From positions 1,860,001 through 1,924,000 of the forward strand of contig NZ_JBDNCH010000002.1 of assembly GCF_039769985.1 (NCBI RefSeq): 64,000 bases of DNA, given 5' to 3'. Positions 52,049-61,428 of the stretch are shown one piece after another. Made by a program: the position numbers and the translations under genes. Numbering within the stretch: the stretch's first letter is position 1; each line of letters starts with the position of its first letter. This DNA comes from Ponticoccus litoralis. Lineage in GTDB: Bacteria; Pseudomonadota; Alphaproteobacteria; Rhodobacterales; Rhodobacteraceae. Under the pieces are notes generated by a model that saw only the letters and a list, made by a program, of their open reading frames with translations, was not told the origin of the DNA and searched no databases.

Positions 52049-53371
52049 TCAGGCCGATTCGAAGCCGCTGCGACCGACGCTTTCGTAGCCGGTGAAGCCG
52101 GCGGCACGCGCGTCTTCGGGGCTGTAGATGTTGCGCAGGTCGGCCATGCGGGCAGTCGCCATGCTGCCGGCAAGCTGGGTCAGGTCCAGCGCGCGGAACT
52201 CGTTCCACTCGGTCAGGATCACCAGCAGGTCGGCGCCCTCGGCGGCGCGGTAGGGATCGGTGGCCCAGTCGACGCCGGGCAGCAGCTGCTCACCCTCGCG
52301 ACGGCCCTGCGGGTCGACCACGCGGACCTTGGCACCGCCCCCCACGAGGGCCGGCACGATGGTCAGCGAGGGCGCGTCGCGCATGTCGTCGGTATTGGGC
52401 TTGAAAGTCACCCCCAGCACCGCCACGGTCTTGCCGTTGAAGGACCCGCCGCAGAGATCGAGCAGCTTGCCGATCATCCGCCGCTTGGTGTCCTCGTTCA
52501 CCTTGATCACCGTCTCGACGATGCTGATGGGGCTGGCGTGTTCCTGCCCGATGCGGGCCAGCGCCTTGGTGTCCTTGGGAAAGCACGACCCGCCATAGCC
52601 GGGGCCTGCGTGCAGGAACTTGTTGCCGATGCGCTCGTCCATGCCCATGCCCTTGGACACCTGCTTGACGTCCGCGCCGACCTTCTCGCACAGCGCCGCA
52701 ATCTCGTTGATGAAGGTGATCTTCGTCGCGAGGAAGGCATTGGCGGCGTATTTGATCATCTCGGCGGATTCGAGGTCCGTGGTGACGATGGGGAAGTCGC
52801 GCAGGTAGAGCGGGCGGTAGATGCCCTCCATCACCTTGGCGGCGCGTTCGGTCTCGACGCCCACCACCACGCGGTCGGGCTTCATGAAGTCGTCGATGGC
52901 CGCGCCCTCGCGCAGGAACTCGGGGTTCGAGGCGACGTCGAAGTCCAGCGCGGGGTTGGCGGCGGCCACGGCCTCGCGCACCCCGGCGTTGGTGCCCACC
53001 GGCACCGTCGACTTGGTCACGACCACGACATAGTCCTTCGCCGCGCGGGCGATTTCCTCGGCGGCGGCCATGACATAGGTCAGGTCGGCGTGACCGTCGC
53101 CGCGCCGGGTCGGCGTGCCCACGGCGATAAAGACCGCCTCGGCGCCGTCGATGGCCTTGGCGAGGTCGAGCGTGAAGGTCAGGCGTCCGGCCTCGACGTT
53201 CTTCGCCATGAGCGTGTCGAGCCCCGGCTCGTAGATCGGCACCTCGCCGCGTTCCAGCATCTCGATCTTGCGGGGGTCCTTGTCGACGCAGACAACCTCG
53301 TGCCCGAAATCCGAGAAACAGACACCCGAGACCAGGCCGACATAGCCCGTACCGATCATGGCAATTTTCAT
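52049..53371 (-). CDS. ugd: UDP-glucose 6-dehydrogenase
   Basis: Makes UDP-glucuronate from UDP-glucose with two NAD, a precursor of acidic exopolysaccharides. The 440-residue protein has the NAD motif MIGTGYVGLVSGVCFSDFGH, the substrate loop NPEFLREGAAIDDFMKPDRV, and the catalytic Cys in GPGYGGSCFPKDTKAL. C-terminal VLGVTFKPNTDDMRDAPSL is the UDP-sugar part. Just upstream on the same strand is the phosphohexomutase (111 bases apart), a sensible pair for sugar-nucleotide supply to the glycosyltransferases at 1-38 kb. Confidence 0.94.
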   Translation of the reverse strand: MKIAMIGTGYVGLVSGVCFSDFGHEVVCVDKDPRKIEMLERGEVPIYEPGLDTLMAKNVEAGRLTFTLDLAKAIDGAEAVFIAVGTPTRRGDGHADLTYVMAAAEEIARAAKDYVVVVTKSTVPVGTNAGVREAVAAANPALDFDVASNPEFLREGAAIDDFMKPDRVVVGVETERAAKVMEGIYRPLYLRDFPIVTTDLESAEMIKYAANAFLATKITFINEIAALCEKVGADVKQVSKGMGMDERIGNKFLHAGPGYGGSCFPKDTKALARIGQEHASPISIVETVIKVNEDTKRRMIGKLLDLCGGSFNGKTVAVLGVTFKPNTDDMRDAPSLTIVPALVGGGAKVRVVDPQGRREGEQLLPGVDWATDPYRAAEGADLLVILTEWNEFRALDLTQLAGSMATARMADLRNIYSPEDARAAGFTGYESVGRSGFESA

Positions 53372-53482
53372 CGTCTACAGTCCTTTCAGGCCTCTGCCCG
53401 GCCCTTGCATCGTTCCCACATGCGACCGCAACGGGGCTCTGTCAACACGACGGTCGGAACCGGCGGGGATATGCTGAGGAAT

Positions 53483-54862
53483 TCACCCGAGGCGCGCGCG
53501 CAGGGATGCCAGCGTTCGGGTCACCAGCGTGGCGGCGGTCTCGCGGCTGTCGGCTTCGGCGTAGCAGCGGAACTCGGGCGCGTTGCCCGAGGGGCGCAGG
53601 TGCAGGACGGCGCCGCCCTCGAAGGTCACCCGCAGCCCGTCGGTCAGGTCCAGCGCGACCTCTGCTCCGCAGCCTGTGAAAAAGGCCGCCCGGGCGGCGC
53701 TGTTCTCCGTCAGGTCGGCGATGAAGGCCTGCGCCCGCTCCGTCGCGATCCCGGCGATCCGGTCGGCGGCGGTGAAGCGCGGCGGCAGCGCGTCGATCAG
53801 CGCCGCCAGCGTGGTCCCCGCCGCCTTTGCCGCCGCCAGCGGCGCAAGGATCGGCAGCAGGCAGTCGCGCGTCATCAGCGGCGTCAGCGCGCCGGTGTCG
53901 AAGCCCAGCAGGAAGCCGCCGTTGGCCTCGTAGCCGACCACCTTCGCGTCGGGCTCCGCGGCGCGGGCCGCCTCCATGGCCGCGATCACGAAAGGCGATC
54001 CGATGCGCGTCCGCTCTACCCTCAGGCCAAAGACCGGGTCCGCGACCATGCTGTTCGACGAGACCGGCGTGCAGACCACCCCGGCGCCAAGGTGCCGCGC
54101 GGTGAGCGTGCCCAGCACGTCTCCGGGCACCACCCGCCGGGCATTGTCGACCACCATCGGGCGGTCACCGTCGCCATCGGTCGAGATCAGGACGTCCAGC
54201 GCATGCTCTGCGAACCATCCGGCAAACAGCGCCTGGGTGTCGGGGTCCAGCGCTTCGGTGTCGACGGGAATGAAGGTGTCAGAGCGCGCGATGGGCACGG
54301 CCCGCCCGCCCAGGGCTTCGACGACCGCCACCATCAGGTCGCGCGCCACCGAGGAATGCTGGTAGACGCCCACCGTCCTGCCGGCCAGCGTGTCCGCGGC
54401 AAAGCCGCCGGTGTAGCGCGCAAGATAGCCCGCCGCCGCGTCCCGGGTCTCTGCCGCGCCCAGCGGCGCCTCGGGCGGGGTCTGGCCAAGGGCGGCGTTG
54501 ATGCGCGCCTCGTCCTCTTTCAGGATCTCGCCGCCCGGCACGTAGAACTTCAGCCCGTTGCGGTCGGCGGGAATGTGGCTGCCGGTGACCATGATCGCCG
54601 CCGCGCCCTCAGCCATGGAGGACAGCGCCAGCGCCGGCGTCGGCACCGCGCCGCAGTCCACCGCTGTCAGCCCCATGGCACGCACCGCGTCGATCACCCA
54701 GCCCGCGATCTGGGGCGAGGACGGGCGCAGGTCGCGCCCGACATGAACCGCCCCGCCATGCGGGCAGGCGGTCAGGAAGGCCGTCACGTAGTCGCGCACC
54801 AGCGGCGCGGTCAGCTCCGTCACCAGCCCGCGCAGGCCGCTTGTTCCGAATTTCGGCGCCAT
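53483..54862 (-). CDS. phosphohexomutase (phosphomannomutase/phosphoglucomutase family)
   Basis: A 459-residue member of the alpha-D-phosphohexomutase family. It starts PKFGTSGLRGLVTEL, has the phosphoserine loop IMVTGSHIPADRNGLKFY, the metal loop STDGDGDRPMVVD, the sugar-specificity loop GYEANGGFLLG, and the phosphate-binding RPSGNAPEFRCYAE. The GYEANGG loop, rather than GEMSGH, leaves it open whether mannose-, glucose- or glucosamine-phosphate is used. It starts at ATG 54862 (AGAGGGAG upstream) and is followed by ugd. Confidence 0.88.
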   Translation of the reverse strand: MAPKFGTSGLRGLVTELTAPLVRDYVTAFLTACPHGGAVHVGRDLRPSSPQIAGWVIDAVRAMGLTAVDCGAVPTPALALSSMAEGAAAIMVTGSHIPADRNGLKFYVPGGEILKEDEARINAALGQTPPEAPLGAAETRDAAAGYLARYTGGFAADTLAGRTVGVYQHSSVARDLMVAVVEALGGRAVPIARSDTFIPVDTEALDPDTQALFAGWFAEHALDVLISTDGDGDRPMVVDNARRVVPGDVLGTLTARHLGAGVVCTPVSSNSMVADPVFGLRVERTRIGSPFVIAAMEAARAAEPDAKVVGYEANGGFLLGFDTGALTPLMTRDCLLPILAPLAAAKAAGTTLAALIDALPPRFTAADRIAGIATERAQAFIADLTENSAARAAFFTGCGAEVALDLTDGLRVTFEGGAVLHLRPSGNAPEFRCYAEADSRETAATLVTRTLASLRARLG

Positions 54863-54982
54863 CGTCGTCTCCCTCTTTGATGCCGGGGTTTTCCCGCGTC
54901 CGGCCCGGGCAGGCAAGCGCCAACCGTTGCATCTGCGGCGGCAACGTGGAACCTGAGTCCGGCAGACAACGAAAGGCAGGCA

Positions 54983-56188
54983 ATGTCGGAAGTCTACGAC
55001 GTGGTGATCGTGGGGGGCGCGGCGATCGGGTCCAGCGTGGCCTGCTACCTGTCCGGCGCCGAAGGGTTCGACGGGCGCGTGCTGGTGGTCGAACGCGACC
55101 CGAGCTATGCGCAGGCCTCGACGGCGCTGTCGGCGGCCTCGATCCGCACCCAGTTCTCCAACGCGATCAACGTGGCCATCAGCCAGTATGGCGCCGAGGT
55201 GATCCGCGACTTCGCCCGATGCATGGCCAGCGGAGAGGACGCGCCCGACCTGAACTTCCACGAGGGCGGCTATCTCTACCTTGCCGCGACACCGGACCAG
55301 GAACGAACCCTGCGCGAAAACCACGCGGTGCAACGGGCCTGCGGCGCCGATGTCGTGCTCTGGTCGCCGGAAGAACTGGCCGCGGCCTTCCCGCACCTGA
55401 GGACCGGGGATATCCGCCTCGCCTCCTACGGGCAAAGCGGCGAGGGTTGGTTCGACAACACCGGCCTGATGAACGGCTTTCGCAACAGGGCCCGGGCGCA
55501 GGGTGTCGACTATATCCGCGACGAGGTCACCGGCCTCGCGCGCGCGGGCAGCCGCATCACCCATGTCACCCTCGCCTCGGGCCGCCGGGTCTCCTGCGGC
55601 ACGCTGGTCAACGCCGCCGGGCCGCGCGCTGCACAGGTGGCGCGGATGGCCGGGCTGCACATCCCGGTCGAGCCGCGCAAGCGCACGGTCTTCCTCTACG
55701 ACTGCGCCCGAAGCCCCGAGGGCTCGGCCCGCGTCAACCATGGCCGTCTGCCGCTGATGATCGACCCCTCGGGTGTCTACTGCCGCCCCGAGGGCCACTA
55801 TTTCATGACCCAATGCCCGCCGGAAGACGACCGCGCCGTGGATGTCGGTGATTTCGAGCCCAGCCACGCCGAGTTCGAAGAGCGGATCTGGCCCGTCCTC
55901 GCCGCCCGCTCCGAGGCTTTCGAGGCGATCAAGGTGATCCGCAGCTGGGCCGGCCACTATGCCTGGAACAGGCTCGACCAAAACATGATCGTCGGCCCGC
56001 ACCCCGAGGTGCCGAACATGCTCTTTGCCAACGGCTTCTCCGGCCACGGCCTTCAGCAGGCCCCGGCCACCGGACGCGCCATTGCCGAACTGATCGTCCA
56101 CGGCGCCTACCGCACACTCGATCTCTCGCCGCTGGGCGTGGACCGTATCCTGACCGGCACCCCCTTTCTCGAGAAGAACGTGATCTGA
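54983..56188 (+). CDS. FAD-dependent amine/amino-acid oxidoreductase (DAO family)
   Basis: A 401-residue flavoprotein: the FAD motif is VVIVGGAAIGSSVACYLSG and the second half reads RSWAGHYAWNRLDQNMIVGP then FANGFSGHGLQQAPATGRAI, with the C-terminal flavin-contact pattern of the D-amino-acid/glycine/sarcosine oxidase group. It oxidises an amine, probably cytoplasmically. Start ATG 54983 has AAAGGCAGG before it. The gene ends 203 bases before ltnD and has a dispersed repeat after it, so a separate transcript is likely. Substrate unknown. Confidence 0.85.
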   Translation: MSEVYDVVIVGGAAIGSSVACYLSGAEGFDGRVLVVERDPSYAQASTALSAASIRTQFSNAINVAISQYGAEVIRDFARCMASGEDAPDLNFHEGGYLYLAATPDQERTLRENHAVQRACGADVVLWSPEELAAAFPHLRTGDIRLASYGQSGEGWFDNTGLMNGFRNRARAQGVDYIRDEVTGLARAGSRITHVTLASGRRVSCGTLVNAAGPRAAQVARMAGLHIPVEPRKRTVFLYDCARSPEGSARVNHGRLPLMIDPSGVYCRPEGHYFMTQCPPEDDRAVDVGDFEPSHAEFEERIWPVLAARSEAFEAIKVIRSWAGHYAWNRLDQNMIVGPHPEVPNMLFANGFSGHGLQQAPATGRAIAELIVHGAYRTLDLSPLGVDRILTGTPFLEKNVI

Positions 56189-56234
56189 CCCCGGCAAGCC
56201 GTCCCACGCCGCGATCCTGCGCCTCCCCCGGGGT

Positions 56235-56256
56235 TTCTTCTTGGTCCAAATACCTC
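56235..56256 (-). repeat. dispersed intergenic repeat, copy 7
   Basis: On the minus strand GAGGTATTTGGACCAAGAAG then AA, 46 bases after the oxidoreductase stop, with CCCCCGGGG beside it. Confidence 0.85.
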
Positions 56257-56391
56257 TGCGCAGCGCCTCAAGCCCTTGCCACGCTGCCGAAAAAGCGCCC
56301 TCCGAGCGATCCGCTTGCGCTTTTTGCTCCGGCAAGGGATGATCCGCCCCGAATGTGCTGGTAGCGCAATCAGACCTTCCGGGAGGACATC

Positions 56392-57294
56392 GTGACACAG
56401 ACAAGGGTGGCCGTGATCGGCCTCGGCTCCATGGGCTATGGGGTGGCGGCAAACTGCCTGAAAGCAGGGCTCGAGACATGGGGCGCCGACGTCAACGCCG
56501 CCCGGGTGGATCGCTTCGCGGGCGAGGGCGGCAGGCCCGTGACCGGCCCCGGCGACTACGCAGAGGCCGATGTTGTCGTGACCGTCGTGGTGAACGCCGC
56601 GCAGACCGAGGCGGTGCTCTTCGGAGAGCAGGGCGCCGTGGCGCAGATGAAACCCGGCGCCGTCGTGGTCTCCTGCGCCACCGTCGCGCCGGACTTCGCC
56701 CGCGCCATGGCCGCGCGCTGTGCCGAGGCGGGGGTGCTCTACCTCGACGCGCCGATCTCGGGCGGGCAGGTCAAGGCCGCCTCGGGCGAGCTGTCGGTCA
56801 TGGCCTCCGGCGCACCCGAGGCCTTCGCCGGGGCGCGCCCGGTGCTCGACGCCATGGCCGCCGGGGTCTTCGAACTGGGCGACGAGGCCGGGCCGGGCTC
56901 TGCCATGAAGGCGATCAACCAGCTGCTGGTCGGCGTGCATCTGGCCGCCATGGGCGAGGCCATGACCTTCGGCATGACCCAGGGCGTCACACCCGAGCAA
57001 TTCGTCGAGGTCATCCCCGAATGCGCCGGCACCAGCTGGGTGCTTGAAAACCGCGCGCCGCATGTGGTTTCGGGCGACTACACGCCGCTCTCTGCCGTGG
57101 ACATCTGGCTGAAGGATCTCGGCATCGTCTCCGATATCGCCCGCAGCGCCAAGTTCAGCGCGCCCCTGACGGCGGCGGCGCTGCAGCAGTGGGTCGCGGC
57201 CAGCGGCATGGGCATGGGGGGCGAGGACGACGCCGCCATTGCCAAACTTTACGCCACGCACGCAGGCCTGAGCCTGCCGGGAGACAAGACATGA
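56392..57294 (+). CDS. ltnD: L-threonate/erythronate 2-dehydrogenase type
   Basis: A 300-residue beta-hydroxyacid dehydrogenase: RVAVIGLGSMGYGVAANCLK binds NAD, YLDAPISGGQVKAASGELSV is the substrate loop, and GSAMKAINQLLVGVHLAAMG carries the catalytic Lys. LtnD oxidises a 2-hydroxy tetronate (L-threonate or D-erythronate) to 2-oxo-tetronate, the first step of a pathway to dihydroxyacetone phosphate. The identification rests on the operon: otnK, otnC and otnI follow with ATGA overlaps. The start is GTG 56392 after GGGAGGA. Confidence 0.9.
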   Translation: MTQTRVAVIGLGSMGYGVAANCLKAGLETWGADVNAARVDRFAGEGGRPVTGPGDYAEADVVVTVVVNAAQTEAVLFGEQGAVAQMKPGAVVVSCATVAPDFARAMAARCAEAGVLYLDAPISGGQVKAASGELSVMASGAPEAFAGARPVLDAMAAGVFELGDEAGPGSAMKAINQLLVGVHLAAMGEAMTFGMTQGVTPEQFVEVIPECAGTSWVLENRAPHVVSGDYTPLSAVDIWLKDLGIVSDIARSAKFSAPLTAAALQQWVAASGMGMGGEDDAAIAKLYATHAGLSLPGDKT

Positions 57295-58550
57295 CCCTTC
57301 TCGGAGCCATCGCCGACGATTTCACCGGCGCCACCGACCTTGCCGGCCTTCTGGCCCGTTCCGGCGTGCCGGTCTCGCTGCGGCTGGGGGTGCCGGACGC
57401 ACCGCCCACCGACACCGCCCCCTTCGAGGTTATCGCGCTGAAATGCCGGACGGAACCGGTGGACAAGGCCGTCGCCGACTGCCGCGCCGCGCTGAAGTGG
57501 CTGCAGGCGGCGGGCGCGCAGCGCTTCTTCTGGAAATACTGCTCGACCTTCGATTCGACGCCCGAGGGCAATATCGGCCCGGTCGCCGAGGCGCTGATGG
57601 CGGACCTTGGCACCGATCAGACGATCTACTGCCCCGCCTTCCCGGAAAACGGCCGGTCGATCTTCATGGGCAACCTCTTCGTCGGGCGTCAGCCGCTGGC
57701 GGAAAGCCCGATGAAGGACCATCCCCTGACGCCGATGACCGATTCCAACCTGATGCGCCTGCTGGAGCCGCAGGTGACGCGGCCCGTGGGCCTTGCCGAC
57801 CGGCTGACCGTGGCGCAGGGCGCCGAGGCGCTCAGGGCGGAACTGGCGCGTCTGGCCGGCGAGGGCGTCGCCCATGTGGTCATCGACGCGGTGGCGAACG
57901 AGGATCTCTATACCATCGCCGAGGCCTGCCGGAACATGCCGCTGATGACCGGCGGCAGCGCCGTCGCCATGCCGCTGCCTGCGCTCTGGATGCAGGACGG
58001 GGCGCTGAAGGCGGATACCGCCAAGGCGCCCGAGCAGATCGGCCCCGGCGCGGTGGTCCTGTCCGGCAGCTGCTCTGCCATGACCCGCAGGCAGGTCGAG
58101 GCCTACAAGGCCACCGGCGCGGTCAGCTTCCGCCTCGATCCGGTCAAGCTGGACGAGGAAGGCCCGCAGCAGGCGCTGGACTGGCTCGCCGCGCAGGATC
58201 TTGGCAAGGCACCGCTGCTCTATGCCACGGCAGAGCCCGACCAGGTGCGCGCCGCGCAGGCCGCGCTGGGCCGCGAAGAGGCGGGCGCCGTGGTCGAGCG
58301 CGCGCTGGCGAAACTGGCAGTCGCGGCGCGGGACAGGGGCGCGCGGCGCATCGTCGTCGCGGGCGGCGAAACCTCGGGTGCGGTGTCGCAGGCGCTGGGC
58401 ATCGCGCGGCTGGACATCGGCGCGGAAATCGCGCCCGGCGTGCCCTGGTGCACCTGCGACAGCGGCGGCGCGCGCATCGCGATCACGCTGAAGTCCGGCA
58501 ATTTCGGCGCCGAGACCTTCTTTGCCGACGCGCTGGGGGCCACGGCATGA
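57291..58550 (+). CDS. otnK: 3-oxo-tetronate 4-kinase
   Basis: A 419-residue kinase of the DUF1537 family: LGAIADDFTGATDLAGLLAR at the start (the conserved DDFTG), FWKYCSTFDSTPEGNIGPVA, and the ATP-binding C-terminal part VVAGGETSGAVSQAL. OtnK phosphorylates 3-oxo-tetronate at C4. It overlaps ltnD and otnC by four bases each. Confidence 0.93.
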   Translation: MTLLGAIADDFTGATDLAGLLARSGVPVSLRLGVPDAPPTDTAPFEVIALKCRTEPVDKAVADCRAALKWLQAAGAQRFFWKYCSTFDSTPEGNIGPVAEALMADLGTDQTIYCPAFPENGRSIFMGNLFVGRQPLAESPMKDHPLTPMTDSNLMRLLEPQVTRPVGLADRLTVAQGAEALRAELARLAGEGVAHVVIDAVANEDLYTIAEACRNMPLMTGGSAVAMPLPALWMQDGALKADTAKAPEQIGPGAVVLSGSCSAMTRRQVEAYKATGAVSFRLDPVKLDEEGPQQALDWLAAQDLGKAPLLYATAEPDQVRAAQAALGREEAGAVVERALAKLAVAARDRGARRIVVAGGETSGAVSQALGIARLDIGAEIAPGVPWCTCDSGGARIAITLKSGNFGAETFFADALGATA

Positions 58551-59197
58551 GCGCAGAGGCCCGCCTGCGCGAGCAGCTTTGCACGCTGGCGAAATCGCTC
58601 TTCGACCGGGGGCTGACCCATGGCTCGACCGGCAATATCTCGGCCCGGACTGAGGACGGCGGCCTGCTGGTCTCGCCCACCGGCACCAGCTTCGGCCGGC
58701 TCGATCCCGGGCGGCTGGCGCGCTTCGACGCGGCGGGCCAGCATATCGACGGCGACAGGCCGACCAAGGAAATGCCGCTGCACACGGCCTTCTACGACAC
58801 GCGCGGCACCGCGGGGGCGGTGGTGCACCTGCACAGCTGCCACTCGGTCGCGCTGTCGCTGCTGCCGGGGGTGGACGAGGACAACTTCCTGCCCGCTTAC
58901 ACGCCCTATGGCATCATGCAGGTGGGCCGGGTGAAGCTGCTGCCCTTCTTCGTGCCGGGCGATCCGGCCATGGGGCAGGCGGTGCGCGGGCTGGCGGGCA
59001 AGCGCTCGGCGGTGATGCTGGCCAACCACGGCCCCGTGGTGGCGGGCAAGGACGTCGAGGCGGCCTGCAACGCCATCGAGGAACTGGAAGCCACCGCCCG
59101 GCTGGCGCTGATGACGCGCGGCATGGGGGCGGAGCCCCTGACCGGCGGACAGGTCCGCGCGGTGGTCAATACATTCGACGTGGAGTGGGACACATGA
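58547..59197 (+). CDS. otnC: 3-oxo-tetronate 4-phosphate decarboxylase (class II aldolase family)
   Basis: A 216-residue aldolase-II-type protein: GLTHGSTGNISARTEDGGLL binds the phosphate, and the metal-binding His pair is in VVHLHSCHSVAL, with a third His in MLANHGPVVAG. OtnC decarboxylates 3-oxo-tetronate 4-phosphate to dihydroxyacetone phosphate. Its start and end overlap otnK and otnI. Confidence 0.92.
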   Translation: MSAEARLREQLCTLAKSLFDRGLTHGSTGNISARTEDGGLLVSPTGTSFGRLDPGRLARFDAAGQHIDGDRPTKEMPLHTAFYDTRGTAGAVVHLHSCHSVALSLLPGVDEDNFLPAYTPYGIMQVGRVKLLPFFVPGDPAMGQAVRGLAGKRSAVMLANHGPVVAGKDVEAACNAIEELEATARLALMTRGMGAEPLTGGQVRAVVNTFDVEWDT

Positions 59198-59955
59198 AGT
59201 TTTCGGCCAACCTTGGTTTCCTCTGGACCGACCGGCCTTTGGCCGAGGCGATCCATGCCGCGAAGGCGGCGGGGTTCGACGCGGTGGAATGTCACTGGCC
59301 CTATGACGAGCCGGTCGCAGAGGTCCGCGCGGCGCTGGAAGAGACCGGCCTGCCGATGCTGGGCCTGAACACCCGGCGCGGCGATACGGCGGCGGGCGAA
59401 AACGGGCTGGCCGCGCTGCCGGGCCGCGAGGCCGAGGCCCGCGCCGCCATCGACGAGGCGCTGGCCTACGCCCGGGCCATCGGCGCGGCCAACGTGCATG
59501 TCATGGCCGGTTTCGCCTCTGGCGCAGAGGCGGACGCGGCCTTTGTCGCCAATCTCTCCTACGCCTGCGAGGCGGCGCATCCGCATGGGATCACGGTGCT
59601 GATCGAGCCCCTGAACCACTACGACGCACCGGGCTACTACCTTGCGACCACGGGCCACGCGCGCGCGGTGATCGAGGCGGTGGGGGCGCCGAACCTGAAG
59701 CTGATGTTCGATTGCTACCACGTGCAGCTGATGGAGGGCGACCTGACCAACCGACTGAAGAGACTCTTGCCCATCATCGGCCATATCCAGTTCGCGGGGG
59801 TGCCGGACCGTGGTGCACCGGACCGGGGCGAGGTGGATTTCTCGTATATGTTCAAGGTGATCGACGCACTGGGATGGGCCGCACCGATGGGCGCGGAATA
59901 CAAGCCCGGCGGCCCGACCGAGGACACGCTGGGCTGGTTCACCCTGACCCGCTGA
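59194..59955 (+). CDS. otnI: 2-oxo-tetronate isomerase (hydroxypyruvate isomerase family)
   Basis: A 253-residue TIM-barrel enzyme: KFSANLGFLWTDRPLAEAIH at the start, VLIEPLNHYDAPGYYLATT (metal-binding Glu), LMFDCYHVQLMEGDLT (Asp/His) and HIQFAGVPDRGAPDRGEVDF. OtnI turns 2-oxo-tetronate into 3-oxo-tetronate, the step between LtnD and OtnK, so the gene order is not the step order. ATG 59194 overlaps otnC; an ATG nine bases upstream is less likely. A terminator-like hairpin follows. Confidence 0.92.
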   Translation: MKFSANLGFLWTDRPLAEAIHAAKAAGFDAVECHWPYDEPVAEVRAALEETGLPMLGLNTRRGDTAAGENGLAALPGREAEARAAIDEALAYARAIGAANVHVMAGFASGAEADAAFVANLSYACEAAHPHGITVLIEPLNHYDAPGYYLATTGHARAVIEAVGAPNLKLMFDCYHVQLMEGDLTNRLKRLLPIIGHIQFAGVPDRGAPDRGEVDFSYMFKVIDALGWAAPMGAEYKPGGPTEDTLGWFTLTR

Positions 59956-59998
59956 GGCCCCTCCGCCGCGCCGTCCCCGGCAGGCGGCGCGGTTGGAT

Positions 59999-60020
59999 GC
60001 CTCCTTCGGGTGGCTTTTTT
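59999..60020 (+). terminator. probable terminator of the threonate operon
   Basis: GCCTCC-TTCG-GGTGGC, with one T-T mismatch, is followed by six T, 44 bases after the otnI stop. Confidence 0.6.
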
Positions 60021-60084
60021 GCAGAAAAGATGCCCGCAGGCGCGCCTTGTCGGACAGGTCCGGTTCGGGCGGCGCCGTCGCACA

Positions 60085-60106
60085 GAGGTATTTTTGCCAA
60101 GAAGAA
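60085..60106 (+). repeat. dispersed intergenic repeat, copy 8
   Basis: GAGGTATTTTTGCCAAGAAG then AA, in the gap between the threonate operon and the aminotransferase. Confidence 0.85.
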
Positions 60107-60183
60107 ACACGAGGTGTGCGCGTCTCTGCGCTGTGGGACGGCCTGTTGCGAGGCGGTGAAAGCGGCTTTCCCTTGGGGCGGAT

Positions 60184-60197
60184 TTTGGTATACCAAA
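60184..60197 (+). promoter_or_regulatory. GntR-type operator palindrome upstream of the aminotransferase
   Basis: TTTGGTATACCAAA is a perfect 14-bp palindrome with the TGGTATACCA core common to FadR/GntR-family sites. It ends 49 bases before the ATG at 60247, where a repressor would block transcription. No regulator gene is in the window. Confidence 0.6.
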
Positions 60198-60246
60198 TTG
60201 CGAAACCTGGCCGCTCAGGGTGGCCGCGACGGGAGGAGAACACGCC

Positions 60247-61416
60247 ATGACGCAGTTGAAGCTTGCCGGGGGCATGTCCCGGCTTGGCACCGAGTCGGCC
60301 TTTGTCGTGCTGGCGCGCGCGGGCAAGCTGGCCGCCGAGGGGCGCGACATCATCAATCTCGGCATCGGTCAGCCGGATTTCCGCACGCCCGAGCATATCG
60401 TCGAGGCCGGGATCAAGGCTCTGCAGGACGGCCATCACGGCTATACGCCGGCGAACGGGTTGCCGGCGCTGCGGCAGGCGGTGGCCGCCGACCTGAACCG
60501 CCGTCACGGGGTCGAGGTGAACCCGGATCACGTGGTGGTGCAGCCGGGCGGCAAGCCGACGATGTTCTTTGCCTGCCTGATGTTCGGGGAACCGGGCGCC
60601 GAGATCATGTATCCCAACCCCGGCTTTCCGATCTACGAATCGGTGATCAAGTATTCCGGCGCCACCCCGGTGCCGATCGCGCTGAGGGAAGAGAACGGCT
60701 TTGCCTTCTCCGCCGAGGAGGTGCTGGGCCAGATCACCGAGAAGACGCGGCTGATCATCATCAACTCGCCCGCCAACCCCACGGGCGGGGTCACGCCGCG
60801 CGCGGAGATCGACAAGCTGGTCGCCGGGCTGATGGAGCACCCGCAGGTCGCGCTGATGTCGGACGAGATCTATTCCAACATGCTCTATGGCGGGCGCGAG
60901 CACGTCAGCCTGCTGCAATATCCCGAGATCCGCGACCGGCTGATCATGCTGGACGGCTGGTCCAAGACCTATGCCATGACCGGCTGGCGGCTGGGTTACG
61001 CGGTCTGGCCCGAGAGCCTCGTGGACCACGTCACGCGCCTGTGCATCAACGACCATTCCTGCGTCAACGCCGCGACCCAGTTCGCGGGTATCGCCGCGCT
61101 GGAAGGGCCGCAGGACGAGGTGACGCGCATGGTGGCCGAGTTCGACAGGCGCCGCCAGGTGATCGTCGAGGGGCTGAACGCCCTGCCGGGGGTGCGCTGC
61201 GCCGATTGCGCGGGCGCCTTCTATGCCTTCCCGAACATCGAGGGCACCGGGCTGACGGCCATGCAGGCGCAGGACCGCTTCCTGGACGAGGCGGGGGTGG
61301 CGACCGTGGCCGGGACCTCCTTCGGCGCCCATGGCGAGGGTTACCTGCGCTTCTCCTATGCCAATTCCACCGAGAACATTCAGGAGGCGCTGCGGCGCAT
61401 CCGTGACCTGCTGTGA
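60247..61416 (+). CDS. PLP-dependent aminotransferase (class I/II)
   Basis: A 389-residue fold-type I aminotransferase: INLGIGQPDFRTPEHIVEAG at the start, YTPANGLPALRQAVAADLNR, the PLP Asp region LIIINSPANPTGG and SDEIYSNMLYGG, the PLP Lys in DGWSKTYAMTGWRLGYAV, and the carboxylate-binding Arg in YLRFSYANSTENI. It moves an amino group to a 2-oxoacid. ATG 60247 is chosen because GGGAGGAGAA precedes it. The next gene, a hydroxyacid dehydrogenase, starts 12 bases after its stop, so the pair may turn an amino acid into a 2-oxoacid and then a hydroxyacid. Substrate unknown. Confidence 0.9.
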   Translation: MTQLKLAGGMSRLGTESAFVVLARAGKLAAEGRDIINLGIGQPDFRTPEHIVEAGIKALQDGHHGYTPANGLPALRQAVAADLNRRHGVEVNPDHVVVQPGGKPTMFFACLMFGEPGAEIMYPNPGFPIYESVIKYSGATPVPIALREENGFAFSAEEVLGQITEKTRLIIINSPANPTGGVTPRAEIDKLVAGLMEHPQVALMSDEIYSNMLYGGREHVSLLQYPEIRDRLIMLDGWSKTYAMTGWRLGYAVWPESLVDHVTRLCINDHSCVNAATQFAGIAALEGPQDEVTRMVAEFDRRRQVIVEGLNALPGVRCADCAGAFYAFPNIEGTGLTAMQAQDRFLDEAGVATVAGTSFGAHGEGYLRFSYANSTENIQEALRRIRDLL

Positions 61417-61428
61417 AAGGCCTGACCG

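Noticed and set aside
56341..56391. GntR-like operator upstream of ltnD
   Set aside because: Only a weak CTGGTAGCGCAATCAG-like symmetry was seen, not convincing beside the perfect palindrome at 60184.
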